Of a stretch of 10,983 nucleotides of DNA, positions 1 to 6,416 are shown in pieces. The notes beneath the pieces were generated by a model. The model did no database searches. It was given only the letters and a program-made list of their open reading frames with translations, and had not been told where the DNA came from. Where the stretch lies: NCBI GenBank assembly GCA_017615135.1, contig JAGAAU010000066.1:1-10983 (forward strand). The letters are read 5' to 3'. The DNA comes from Bacteroidales bacterium (GTDB lineage Bacteria; Bacteroidota; Bacteroidia; Bacteroidales; UBA932). Numbering within the stretch: the first letter of the stretch is position 1; every line of letters starts with the position of its first letter. The position numbers and the translations under genes are program-made.

Positions 1-8
1 GATATATT

Positions 9-118
9 GCGGCGGTTATAGCGGTGTGGTCCCACCTCTTCCCATCCCGAACAGAGAAGTTAAACACACTAGCGCCGATGGTACTGACCTACCAGTTGGG
101 AGAGTAGGTAGCTGCCGC
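9..118 (+). rRNA. rrf: 5S ribosomal RNA
   Basis: This is the 5S rRNA of the large ribosomal subunit. The conserved loop B/C core is readable (CCGAACAGAGAAGTTAA at about 48-64), as is the later GCGCCGATGGTACT segment around 72-85. The ends pair to make helix I: GCGGC at 9-13 with GCCGC at 114-118. A length near 110 nt fits a bacterial 5S. It lies directly before an intrinsic terminator, so it is the last gene of an rRNA operon whose 23S must lie left of the window. The exact ends are set by helix pairing and could be off by a few bases. Confidence 0.95.
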
Positions 119-124
119 TCTTTG

Positions 125-170
125 GGAGGGTGATTGAGTCTTCGGACTTCGGTCACCCTCCTTTTTTTTT
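125..170 (+). terminator. Intrinsic terminator of the rRNA operon
   Basis: GGAGGGTGA (125-133) pairs perfectly with TCACCCTCC (153-161). The interior carries a second short stem, AGTC/GACT, around a TTCG tetraloop (137-148). A run of nine T follows at 162-170. A strong G+C stem plus a long T tract is a canonical Rho-independent terminator, seven bases after the 5S rRNA. Confidence 0.95.
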
Positions 171-172
171 AC

Positions 173-180
173 TATATTTG
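173..180 (+). promoter_or_regulatory. Bacteroidetes -7 promoter box for the polyprenyl synthase operon
   Basis: TATATTTG matches the Bacteroidetes -7 consensus TAnnTTTG. It starts three bases after the terminator T tract and lies 21 nt before the ATG at 202, leaving a leader of about 15 nt. No good -33 TTG is visible at the usual spacing, because that region is the terminator stem. The box is seen directly; its activity is inferred. Confidence 0.6.
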
Positions 181-201
181 TGCAACCGGATATTTCCAGA
201 T

Positions 202-1182
202 ATGACAAGCGAGAATACAATTAATGCGGCTGTAAAGTCCTTGTTTGAAGGAATAGAGTTCAAGGCACAGCCCGAAGGTCTCTACGACCCTCTCCGTTAC
301 ATGATTGCAATTGGTGGGAAGCGCGTGCGCCCGAAGCTCTGCCTCACTGCCTATTCCATTTTCAAGGATTCGTTAGACGATGCCATCCTGTCTGCCGCCG
401 CGGGGCTGGAGGTGTTTCATACCTTCACCCTGATTCACGATGACATTATGGACAAATCTCCGCTGCGGCGCGCTATGCCGACGGTCTGGAAGAAGTGGAA
501 TCCGGATACCGCCATTCTTTCCGGCGACGTGATGCTCATAGACAATTACAACCGCATGGCCAGGGTGCCGGGCCCGGCCAGAGACTCCGTTATGGACCTG
601 TTTTCAACAACCGCTGCGGAGGTGTGCGAGGGCCAGCAGCTTGATATGGAGTTCGAGTTCAGGGACGAAATCGGCATGGACGAGTACCTTCGGATGATTG
701 GTCTGAAGACCGCAGTTCTGCTTGCATGTGCGGCAAAGACCGGGGCCCTGGTGGCCGGTGCTTCCGAGAAGGAATGCGACGCCTTGTACGATTACGGTTA
801 CCAGCTTGGTATGGCCTTCCAGATTGCAGACGATTACCTCGATGCCTATGGCGACGAAAAAGTGTTCGGCAAACCGATAGGCGGAGACATTATCAATGAA
901 AAAAAGAGCTGGCTGACTGTCCGGGCCTTCGAAAAATGCACGGATAAGGCAAGACTTTTGCAAGAAATGAAGGCTGTCCCTTCAAACAAACAGGAGGAAC
1001 AGGAGAAGATTAATGCCGTAAAGGCCCTGTACGACGCCGCCGGAGTTCCCTCAGAGGCGCTTGAAGCAATCGAGCGGTACACGGGAGCAGCCCTTTCCTG
1101 CGTAGATGGCCTTGGGCTTGGAGGCGTTAAGGTTCAGGCACTTAAGCGTTTTGCAGATAAACTTATAGGACGTGCAAAATAG
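202..1182 (+). CDS. Polyprenyl (isoprenyl) diphosphate synthase
   Basis: Cytoplasmic trans-prenyltransferase that condenses isopentenyl diphosphate onto allylic diphosphates, feeding menaquinone side-chain or other isoprenoid synthesis. The 326-aa protein has the family motifs in order: GKR at 39-41 (diphosphate binding), the first Asp-rich motif DDIMD at 80-84 followed by LRR, GQ-x-LD near 144-148, KT at 169-170, and the second Asp-rich motif DDYLD at 210-214. The first motif lacks the two-residue insertion of bacterial farnesyl synthases such as IspA, so a geranylgeranyl or longer product is more likely; the exact chain length cannot be read from sequence. The ATG at 202 was chosen because the open frame back to 130 runs into the terminator and would add a non-family N-terminus. 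The gene overlaps the next one by 11 bp, suggesting co-translation. Confidence 0.93.
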   Translation: MTSENTINAAVKSLFEGIEFKAQPEGLYDPLRYMIAIGGKRVRPKLCLTAYSIFKDSLDDAILSAAAGLEVFHTFTLIHDDIMDKSPLRRAMPTVWKKWNPDTAILSGDVMLIDNYNRMARVPGPARDSVMDLFSTTAAEVCEGQQLDMEFEFRDEIGMDEYLRMIGLKTAVLLACAAKTGALVAGASEKECDALYDYGYQLGMAFQIADDYLDAYGDEKVFGKPIGGDIINEKKSWLTVRAFEKCTDKARLLQEMKAVPSNKQEEQEKINAVKALYDAAGVPSEALEAIERYTGAALSCVDGLGLGGVKVQALKRFADKLIGRAK

Positions 1183-2431
1183 TGGATTGGAAATAATGGC
1201 CCCTGCCGGCAATTTTGAATGTTTGTCGGCGGCGCTGCAGGCCGGTGCGGATTCGGTGTACTTCGGAGTCGGAGTGCTGAACATGCGCTCCCGTTCGGCC
1301 AGCAATTTCAGCCCGGAAGACCTGCCCGAAGTGGTTAAAAACTGCCACGGCGCGGGAGCCAGGTGTTATCTTACGCTGAACACCGTACTCTATCCGGACG
1401 ATATGGAGCTTATGCGGAGCACGCTCTGCGCTGCAAAGGATGCCGGAGTGGATGCGGTGATTGCATCGGATATTGCGGCCATAGAGTTCGCACGAAGCAT
1501 AGGCCTGGAGGTGCATCTCTCCACCCAGTTGAATATCGCAAATGTGGCGGCGCTGCGGTTCTACTCCCGCTATGCAGATGTTGCGGTGTTGGCGCGCGAA
1601 CTGAGCCTGGATCAGGTGAAAGTCATCAGCGACGCCATTGAGACTGAGGGGATTACAGGTCCGTCCGGAAATCCGGTACGGTTGGAAATGTTTGCCCACG
1701 GAGCCCTTTGCATGGCGGTTTCCGGAAAATGCTACCTGAGTCTGCACAGTTACGGTTCTTCCGCCAACAGGGGAGCTTGCCTGCAAATCTGCCGTCGCGG
1801 CTATGAAGTGAAAGACCTCGAGACCGGGAATACCCTCCACACGGACAATAAGTATATTTTCTCTCCTAAAGATCTGTGTACCATAGAGTTCATGGATAAA
1901 ATGGTGGCAGCGGGAGTGAAGGTTTTCAAGATTGAAGGACGGGCGAGGAGTGCCGAATACGTTAAGCGCTGCACTGACTGTTACCGTCGGGCCGCAGATG
2001 CAGTTTGCGACGGAACATATACCCCCGAATTGGCTGCGGAGCTGAAGAAGGGGCTTCAGGAGGTGTTTAACCGCGGGTTCTGGGACGGATGGTATCAGGG
2101 CGCGGAGATGGGGCAGTGGAGCAATGTGTATGGCAATTCATCCACCCGACGCAAGGTTTACTGCGGAAAAATTTCGAACTGGTTCGACCGTATCGGAGTG
2201 GCCGAGGTAACCGTAGAAAGCGCTCCTCTGAATGTTGGAGACGATGTTATGGTAATCGGCAGCACCAGCGGAGTGGTGGAATTCAAGGTGGAAGACCTCA
2301 GGGTGGAAATGGAGAGCGCCCCCTGCGCGCAAAAGGGAACCCGCTGTTCGGTGGCGGTTCGGCCGGAAGGTGCATGGAACGGAGCGTTGCGGCGCGGAGA
2401 TAAACTGTATATTTGGACAAATGAGACTTAA
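1172..2431 (+). CDS. U32-family protein, probable TrhP-like RNA hydroxylation factor
   Basis: Annotated by family as peptidase U32. Studied relatives (TrhP, RlhA, UbiU/UbiV) are Fe-S proteins used in oxygen-independent hydroxylation of RNA or ubiquinone precursors, not proven peptidases. The 419-aa protein opens with the typical strand LEIMAPAGNFECL and a TIM-barrel-like N-terminal half. It carries the U32 signature at 172-190 (E-x-F-x-H-G-A-x-C, then S-G-x-C-x-x-S). Cysteines C180, C187, C203 and C207 could ligate a cluster, and NRGAC/CRR (199-209) and KIEGR (about 253-257) are conserved features. The length is closer to TrhP (tRNA uridine-34 hydroxylation) than to the longer RlhA. The start is uncertain: GTG 1172 keeps the conserved first strand, while TTG 1187 or ATG 1196 would trim it. 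The gene is probably co-transcribed with the upstream synthase. Confidence 0.88.
   Translation: MQNSGLEIMAPAGNFECLSAALQAGADSVYFGVGVLNMRSRSASNFSPEDLPEVVKNCHGAGARCYLTLNTVLYPDDMELMRSTLCAAKDAGVDAVIASDIAAIEFARSIGLEVHLSTQLNIANVAALRFYSRYADVAVLARELSLDQVKVISDAIETEGITGPSGNPVRLEMFAHGALCMAVSGKCYLSLHSYGSSANRGACLQICRRGYEVKDLETGNTLHTDNKYIFSPKDLCTIEFMDKMVAAGVKVFKIEGRARSAEYVKRCTDCYRRAADAVCDGTYTPELAAELKKGLQEVFNRGFWDGWYQGAEMGQWSNVYGNSSTRRKVYCGKISNWFDRIGVAEVTVESAPLNVGDDVMVIGSTSGVVEFKVEDLRVEMESAPCAQKGTRCSVAVRPEGAWNGALRRGDKLYIWTNET
2387..2415 (+). promoter_or_regulatory. Putative promoter for the S41 protease, inside the U32 gene end
   Basis: TATATTTG at 2408-2415 matches TAnnTTTG, and a TTG lies 18 bp upstream at 2387-2389. 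The box ends only five bases before the ATG at 2421, so transcription would begin at or next to the start codon. The element lies within the last codons of the upstream gene. A chance match is possible. Confidence 0.45.
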
Positions 2432-4031
2432 AAACTTGATTGCTGCAGCCTTAACGGCTCTGATTTCGCTTTCTGCGGCCGCTCAGTCCGGCAGCTTCAC
2501 TATGGGCAAATGGCTTGAAATCCAGAGTGCCATAATGAAGGAACTGGGCGTGCATTATGTAGATTCTCTGCCGCTGGAGAGGATAGAAAAGGTGGGTATC
2601 CAAGCCATGTTGGCCAATCTGGATCCCTACACCATATATGTTCCGGAAGAGGAAACCGAGAACTTCAACATGCTGATAAGCAATACCTACGGTGGCATTG
2701 GGGCAATCATCTACAAACCTGAACTGCAGGGGAACGTGATTATCAGCGAACCCTATGAAGGCTCGCCGTCGCACCTTGCCGGTCTCCAGCCTGGCGATGA
2801 AATTATGGAGATAGATTCCCAGACCGTAAAGGGTCTGAGCGTCCAGGAAAGTACCAGCCGGATGAGGGGAGTAGCGGGTACCACCGTAAAATTCCTCGTC
2901 AAAAAGGTACGTACCGGAGAAATCAAGGAAATTCAGGTCGTGCGCCAGAAAATCCATCTGCCGGACATCAGATATGCAGGTATATTGGACGATAAAAAGA
3001 CAGGGTACATTGCATTGAGCGGGTTTACCTACGGGGTGTCGGCGCTGGTGCAGAAAGAGGTCGTTGCGCTCAAGAAAGCCGGAATGAAGGAGCTGGTGCT
3101 GGATTTGCGCGGCAACGGCGGCGGCCTGCTGCAGGAAGCGGTAGACATAGTGGGCCTGTTCGTCCCCAAAGGTACCCTGGTGGTAAGTTCCCGGGGCAAG
3201 GGGATGAAGGACGACTACAATTATAAAACCACCTCCACCCCAGTGGACTTGAACCTGCCGCTTGTTGTATTGGTAGACTCCCAGTCGGCCTCAGCATCGG
3301 AGATTGTGGCGGGGGCCCTTCAAGACCTGGATCGGGCTACCATCATGGGTCAGCGCACCTTCGGCAAGGGGCTGGTGCAGAGTATCCGTCCCATGCCTTA
3401 CGGCGGTCAGCTCAAACTCACAACTGCAAAATACTATATCCCCAGCGGCCGCTGCGTGCAGATTAAAGACTATGCGCATCGCAGGGAAGACGGCAGCGTA
3501 GGCAATATCCCCGATTCCCTTACCAGCGTATTCCGCACTATGGCGGGGCGTGAAGTGCGCGACGGCGGAGGCATCACTCCCGACGTGATTCTGCCTTCCA
3601 AAAACTACAGCCGCCTTGCCTATGCCCTCGCAGGCTGGCAGGTGATAGAGCACTATGCGCTGGATTACGTGAAAACGCACGAGTCTATCCCGCCGGTGAA
3701 AGATTTCCATTTCGACGAATACGACGACTTTGTGCGCTTTGCCAAGGATGCAAAGTTCGACTATCGCAGCAGCGCTAAGACCTATTTCGATGCGATGCGG
3801 GATTCCCTGAAGACCGAAGCTCCCGACGAAGAAACTCTCCAGCTGCTGGAAGCCCTTTCCAAGAAGATAGATGTAAGTAAGGAAGATGCCCTGAGGGCCA
3901 GGAAAGAGGAGATAATTCCTCTCATCGAGGAGGAAATAGTTGTCCGCTACCACTTCCAGCGGGCGGCCATGGAGTTGCGGCTCCGCTACGACGAAGAACT
4001 GCGCAAAGCGCTTGAAAGCCCAAGGATATGA
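2421..4031 (+). CDS. S41-family carboxy-terminal processing protease (CtpA/Tsp type), exported
   Basis: Serine protease that trims or degrades envelope proteins from their C-termini, acting in the periplasm. The 536-aa protein begins with a signal peptide (MRLKN, a hydrophobic stretch at 6-20, then AAAQ). It continues with an N-terminal helical region, a PDZ domain (about 85-170, including the GGIGA loop and LAGLQPGDEI), and the S41 core with LDLRGNGGG near 227-235. The Ser/Lys dyad can be placed: S291 in SASASEI and K316 in TFGKG, with Q320 four residues later, reproducing the 25- and 4-residue spacings of E. coli Tsp. The last 150 residues are charged and helical (AEAPDEETL, KEDALRARKEE), as in Bacteroidetes homologues. 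ATG 2421 was chosen over an in-frame ATG at 2370 because only it gives a proper signal peptide. Its stop codon overlaps the left arm of the 131-nt repeat. Confidence 0.93.
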   Translation: MRLKNLIAAALTALISLSAAAQSGSFTMGKWLEIQSAIMKELGVHYVDSLPLERIEKVGIQAMLANLDPYTIYVPEEETENFNMLISNTYGGIGAIIYKPELQGNVIISEPYEGSPSHLAGLQPGDEIMEIDSQTVKGLSVQESTSRMRGVAGTTVKFLVKKVRTGEIKEIQVVRQKIHLPDIRYAGILDDKKTGYIALSGFTYGVSALVQKEVVALKKAGMKELVLDLRGNGGGLLQEAVDIVGLFVPKGTLVVSSRGKGMKDDYNYKTTSTPVDLNLPLVVLVDSQSASASEIVAGALQDLDRATIMGQRTFGKGLVQSIRPMPYGGQLKLTTAKYYIPSGRCVQIKDYAHRREDGSVGNIPDSLTSVFRTMAGREVRDGGGITPDVILPSKNYSRLAYALAGWQVIEHYALDYVKTHESIPPVKDFHFDEYDDFVRFAKDAKFDYRSSAKTYFDAMRDSLKTEAPDEETLQLLEALSKKIDVSKEDALRARKEEIIPLIEEEIVVRYHFQRAAMELRLRYDEELRKALESPRI

Positions 4032-4160
4032 CCAGTTGGAGGTGCTGGGAAACTGGAAACCATGGTCGCCCGTGACCATGTGAACGGGAGGGGCCCACGA
4101 AGTGGGAGGGATAGCCCCGAAGGGGCGTAGTTTCCAGGCTTCCAGCACCTACAACTGGTC
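4030..4160. repeat. 131-nt imperfect inverted-repeat element with three internal hairpins
   Basis: The outer arms are 31 nt each: 4030-4060 and 4130-4160. They match at 27 of 31 positions, starting GACCAGTTG and ending CAACTGGTC; one of the four mismatches would be a G-U pair in RNA. The 69-nt interior holds three further hairpins: CATGGTC/GACCATG (4061-4067 with 4074-4080), CCCAC-gaa-GTGGG (4094-4106) and GCCCC-gaa-GGGGC (4114-4126). There is no T tract, so it is not a standard terminator. No ORF, transposase or clear target-site duplication is present. It fills most of the gap between the protease and the NTP pyrophosphatase. It could be a dispersed REP-like or MITE-like element, or an intercistronic RNA structure affecting processing. 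Its copy number cannot be judged from one window. Confidence 0.85.
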
Positions 4161-4186
4161 TAAGGCTTTAAAAAGAGACAAATACG

Positions 4187-4789
4187 ATGAAATTGATTTT
4201 TGCTACAGGAAATAAGGGAAAGCTGCGGGAAGCGGCTGATATATTGGGAGAGGGCTTTGAACTGCTCTGTCCCGCAGACTTCGGAATAACCGAAGATATT
4301 CCTGAAACAGGGAGCACACTGGAGGAGAACTCCATTCAGAAGGCGGAGTATATCTATGCCAGAACGGGAATGGACTGTTTTGCAGACGATACCGGCCTGG
4401 AGGTGGACTGCCTGGACGGGGCTCCTGGAGTGTATACGGCAAGGTATGCAGGGCCGGGCTGCAACTTCGGCGACAATATGGACAAGTTGCTGAGGGAAAT
4501 GGCCAAAAAAGGTCCGTCAGCTCCTCGCACGGCGCGCTTCCGTACGGTTGTTACCCTCATTAAGGACGGTAAACGTCAGATTTTCGAAGGAGTGGTGGAA
4601 GGCCGAATCGCCACGGAGAAATGCGGACGTGAGGGCTTCGGCTACGATCCTGTGTTCCTGCCCGATTTTCCGGCCGGCTCCGAACATGCCGGAAAGACCT
4701 TTGCAGAGATTCCTGAACACGATAAGAACGCCATATCCCACAGGGGCCGTTCCCTGCGGAAAATGGCCGCTTGGCTTCGCGGAGAATGA
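4187..4789 (+). CDS. rdgB: XTP/dITP diphosphatase (RdgB/HAM1 family)
   Basis: Hydrolyses non-canonical purine triphosphates (dITP, XTP, ITP) to monophosphates, keeping deaminated bases out of DNA and RNA; cytoplasmic. The 200-aa length is normal for the family. The motifs are all present: the N-terminal FATGNKGK loop (5-12), the metal and substrate segment ADDTGLEV (66-73), GFGYDP (150-155), and the base-recognition SHRGR (184-188). The start is the ATG at 4187, after an A-rich stretch (AAAAAGAGACAAATACG) with no strong Shine-Dalgarno. No TAnnTTTG box is visible before it, so expression may come through the inverted repeat from the protease gene. The gene overlaps recO by 4 bp (ATGA), which implies translational coupling of two DNA-integrity functions. 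Confidence 0.96.
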   Translation: MKLIFATGNKGKLREAADILGEGFELLCPADFGITEDIPETGSTLEENSIQKAEYIYARTGMDCFADDTGLEVDCLDGAPGVYTARYAGPGCNFGDNMDKLLREMAKKGPSAPRTARFRTVVTLIKDGKRQIFEGVVEGRIATEKCGREGFGYDPVFLPDFPAGSEHAGKTFAEIPEHDKNAISHRGRSLRKMAAWLRGE

Positions 4790-5436
4790 CTTTTGCAGAC
4801 AGGCTGATAGTTCTCAATACCACCAAGACCGGAGACAAATCCCTGGTCGTTCACTGCCTTAGCCGCAGCTGCGGGCGCAGGAACTTCATTGTCAGCGCTG
4901 GTAAAAACGGCCCGGCAGCCCTTTTTCTGCCCCTGAACATAATAAGTGCAGAAGTGGTGGAGAATTCGCGCTCGAGTCTCTGGCGGCTGCGCAGCCCGTC
5001 TTCTGAATCGCCCCTTGCCGGCATCCGCAACAGCCCGGTAAAAAATGTCATCAGTCTGTTCGTCAGTGAGGTGCTGTATCGCATTCTGAAGGAAGGTAGC
5101 GGCGACGCCGACCTGTTCGACTGGTGTGTAACCCGAATCCTCACCCTCGATGCCCTGACGGAAAATTACTCGAACTATCATCTGCGTTTCCTTTTGGAAC
5201 TGTGCTCCGCTATGGGTTTTTCAGTGAGTGAGGAGAGCATTGCGCCTTTTGCGGGGGAACAACTCAAGAATCTCTGCGCGCTAATTGCCGGAGATTCCGC
5301 CGAATCTCTTCTCGTGCCCTTGAGGGGAGAAGACCGCAGCGCCATTGCGGCGATTCTGCTGGAGTATCTGGGGTATCACAGCGAAATGAATTTGAACGTG
5401 CGCTCGCTTCCGGTATTGAGGGAGATTTTTTCTTGA
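4786..5436 (+). CDS. recO: DNA repair protein RecO
   Basis: Recombination mediator of the RecFOR pathway, which loads RecA on SSB-coated single-stranded DNA. The 216-aa protein has the N-terminal OB-fold pattern (ADRLIVLNTTKTGDKSLVVHCL, about 4-25) with the G-R-R-N-F-I-V strand after it. The helical C-terminal domain includes NSPVKNVISLFVSEVLYR and SNYHLRFLLELCSAMGF, both typical of Bacteroidetes RecO. The zinc-binding cysteine cluster of some RecO proteins is not evident, as is usual in this phylum. It is slightly shorter than most relatives. The start at ATG 4786 (ATGA overlap with rdgB) was preferred over the longer frame from TTG 4771, because the conserved OB strand begins just after this Met. 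Confidence 0.88.
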   Translation: MTFADRLIVLNTTKTGDKSLVVHCLSRSCGRRNFIVSAGKNGPAALFLPLNIISAEVVENSRSSLWRLRSPSSESPLAGIRNSPVKNVISLFVSEVLYRILKEGSGDADLFDWCVTRILTLDALTENYSNYHLRFLLELCSAMGFSVSEESIAPFAGEQLKNLCALIAGDSAESLLVPLRGEDRSAIAAILLEYLGYHSEMNLNVRSLPVLREIFS

Positions 5437-5445
5437 CTATCTTTG
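5416..5445 (+). promoter_or_regulatory. Putative promoter for rsgA within the recO 3' end
   Basis: TATCTTTG (5438-5445) matches TAnnTTTG, with TTG at 5416-5418 and a 19-bp spacer. The box ends four bases before the GTG start at 5450, so the transcript would be leaderless or nearly so. The extended form TATCTTTGCA is shared with the site before the CNNM gene. Confidence 0.6.
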
Positions 5446-5449
5446 CAGA

Positions 5450-6394
5450 GTGAAACAAGTGTTGGAAGCAACTGTAGTTAAGAACGCCGGCAGCCATTAT
5501 CTGCTGAGTGCCGCTTCCGCGTGGGCACCTTTCCCGGCGGTGCTGAAAGGAAAGGTTCGGCTCGACGGCGGCAGCTCCACCAACCCTATTGCAGTAGGAG
5601 ACAGGGTGCGCTGCGAGCTTGACAGTACCCCAACAGAAGAAAATCCGGCACAGATTGCCGAAATCCTGCCCCGGAGCAACTGCGTGGTGCGCAAATCCAC
5701 CAACCTCTCCAGGCGTTCGCAGGTAATTGCCGCCAATGTAGACCGCGCTGTTGTGGTCTCTACCCTCTATTTCCCCCGGATAAAGTTGCCTTTTCTGGAC
5801 AGGATGCTCGTGAGTTGCGGGGTTTTCGGGGTACCGGCAGTGATTGTGCTCAATAAGACAGACATTTACGGTGCCGAAGCGGCCGATGAGATACAGGATT
5901 TCCGCAGAATCTACGAATCTGCCGGTTACCGGGTAATAGAGACTTCGGTTCGCAGCGGGCGGGGGATCGACAGCCTGAGAGAACTGTGCTCCAGCGGTCT
6001 GAGCCTTCTCACCGGTGAGTCAGGCGTTGGCAAATCATCCATTATCAAGGCGTTGGACGGCAATCTGAATCCTAAGGTGGGCAAAATCTCGGATGCCCAT
6101 CTGCAGGGGCGTCACACCACCTCGCTCTATGAGATGTATCCACTGGAGAGCGGCGGCTTCGTGATAGACAGCCCCGGGCTCAGAAGCTTCGGCCTGGTAG
6201 ACCTGAAGCCGGAAGAAACGGCCCTTTACTTTCCGGAGATGCTAAGACTTTCTGCAGACTGCCGCTTCATCCCCTGCACCCACACCCACGAACCCGGTTG
6301 TGCAGTGAAAGCTGCCCTGGAAAGGGGTGAAATCTCTCCTGAACGCTATTCTTCCTACCTTGGCATGCTGGAAGAAGACAGGAAATTCAGATAA
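5450..6394 (+). CDS. rsgA: Ribosome small-subunit-dependent GTPase A
   Basis: Circularly permuted GTPase that binds the 30S subunit and assists its late maturation. The 314-aa protein has an N-terminal OB domain (about 1-95), then G motifs in permuted order: NKTD (135-138, G4), GESGVGKSS (189-197, P-loop G1), GRHTTS (220-225, G2) and DSPG (240-243, G3). A C-terminal zinc module follows, with C271, C276, H278 and C284. All key residues are intact. GTG 5450 is the first start after the recO stop and gives a family-length N-terminus; it sits 13 bp after recO and directly after a -7 box, so it may have its own promoter. Confidence 0.96.
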   Translation: MKQVLEATVVKNAGSHYLLSAASAWAPFPAVLKGKVRLDGGSSTNPIAVGDRVRCELDSTPTEENPAQIAEILPRSNCVVRKSTNLSRRSQVIAANVDRAVVVSTLYFPRIKLPFLDRMLVSCGVFGVPAVIVLNKTDIYGAEAADEIQDFRRIYESAGYRVIETSVRSGRGIDSLRELCSSGLSLLTGESGVGKSSIIKALDGNLNPKVGKISDAHLQGRHTTSLYEMYPLESGGFVIDSPGLRSFGLVDLKPEETALYFPEMLRLSADCRFIPCTHTHEPGCAVKAALERGEISPERYSSYLGMLEEDRKFR

Positions 6395-6400
6395 TGTGCT

Positions 6401-6416
6401 TATCTTTGCAAAGATA
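6401..6416 (+). promoter_or_regulatory. -7 promoter box forming a 16-bp perfect palindrome at the CNNM start
   Basis: TATCTTTG (6401-6408) matches TAnnTTTG and is followed directly by its exact reverse complement CAAAGATA (6409-6416), whose last base is the A of the ATG start codon. No convincing -33 TTG is visible at 18-20 bp upstream. It could be a promoter, an operator, or a promoter box that is symmetrical by chance. Confidence 0.5.

Noticed and set aside
130..201. N-terminal extension of the polyprenyl synthase from a start at 130.
   Set aside because: It would be translated through the rRNA terminator and promoter box and adds residues absent from the family; ATG 202 is the natural start.
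1163..1840. Minus-strand open frame of 225 codons opposite the U32 gene.
   Set aside because: It is antisense to a clearly coding U32 gene and its translation shows no family-like features.
2370..2420. Longer start for the S41 protease at ATG 2370.
   Set aside because: It would place 17 residues before a well-formed signal peptide that begins exactly at Met 2421.
3291..4148. Long minus-strand open frame of 285 codons opposite the protease gene.
   Set aside because: It is antisense to a protease with intact catalytic motifs, has no recognisable domain, and spans the inverted repeat; it is a shadow frame.
4030..4160. Inverted repeat as an intrinsic terminator for the S41 protease gene.
   Set aside because: The right arm is followed by TAAGGCTTTAAAAAG, with no T tract, and the structure is far longer than a normal terminator.
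4022..4165. AAGG on both sides of the inverted repeat as a target-site duplication.
   Set aside because: The copies sit at different distances from the arm ends (several bases versus one), and four bases are too few to be meaningful.
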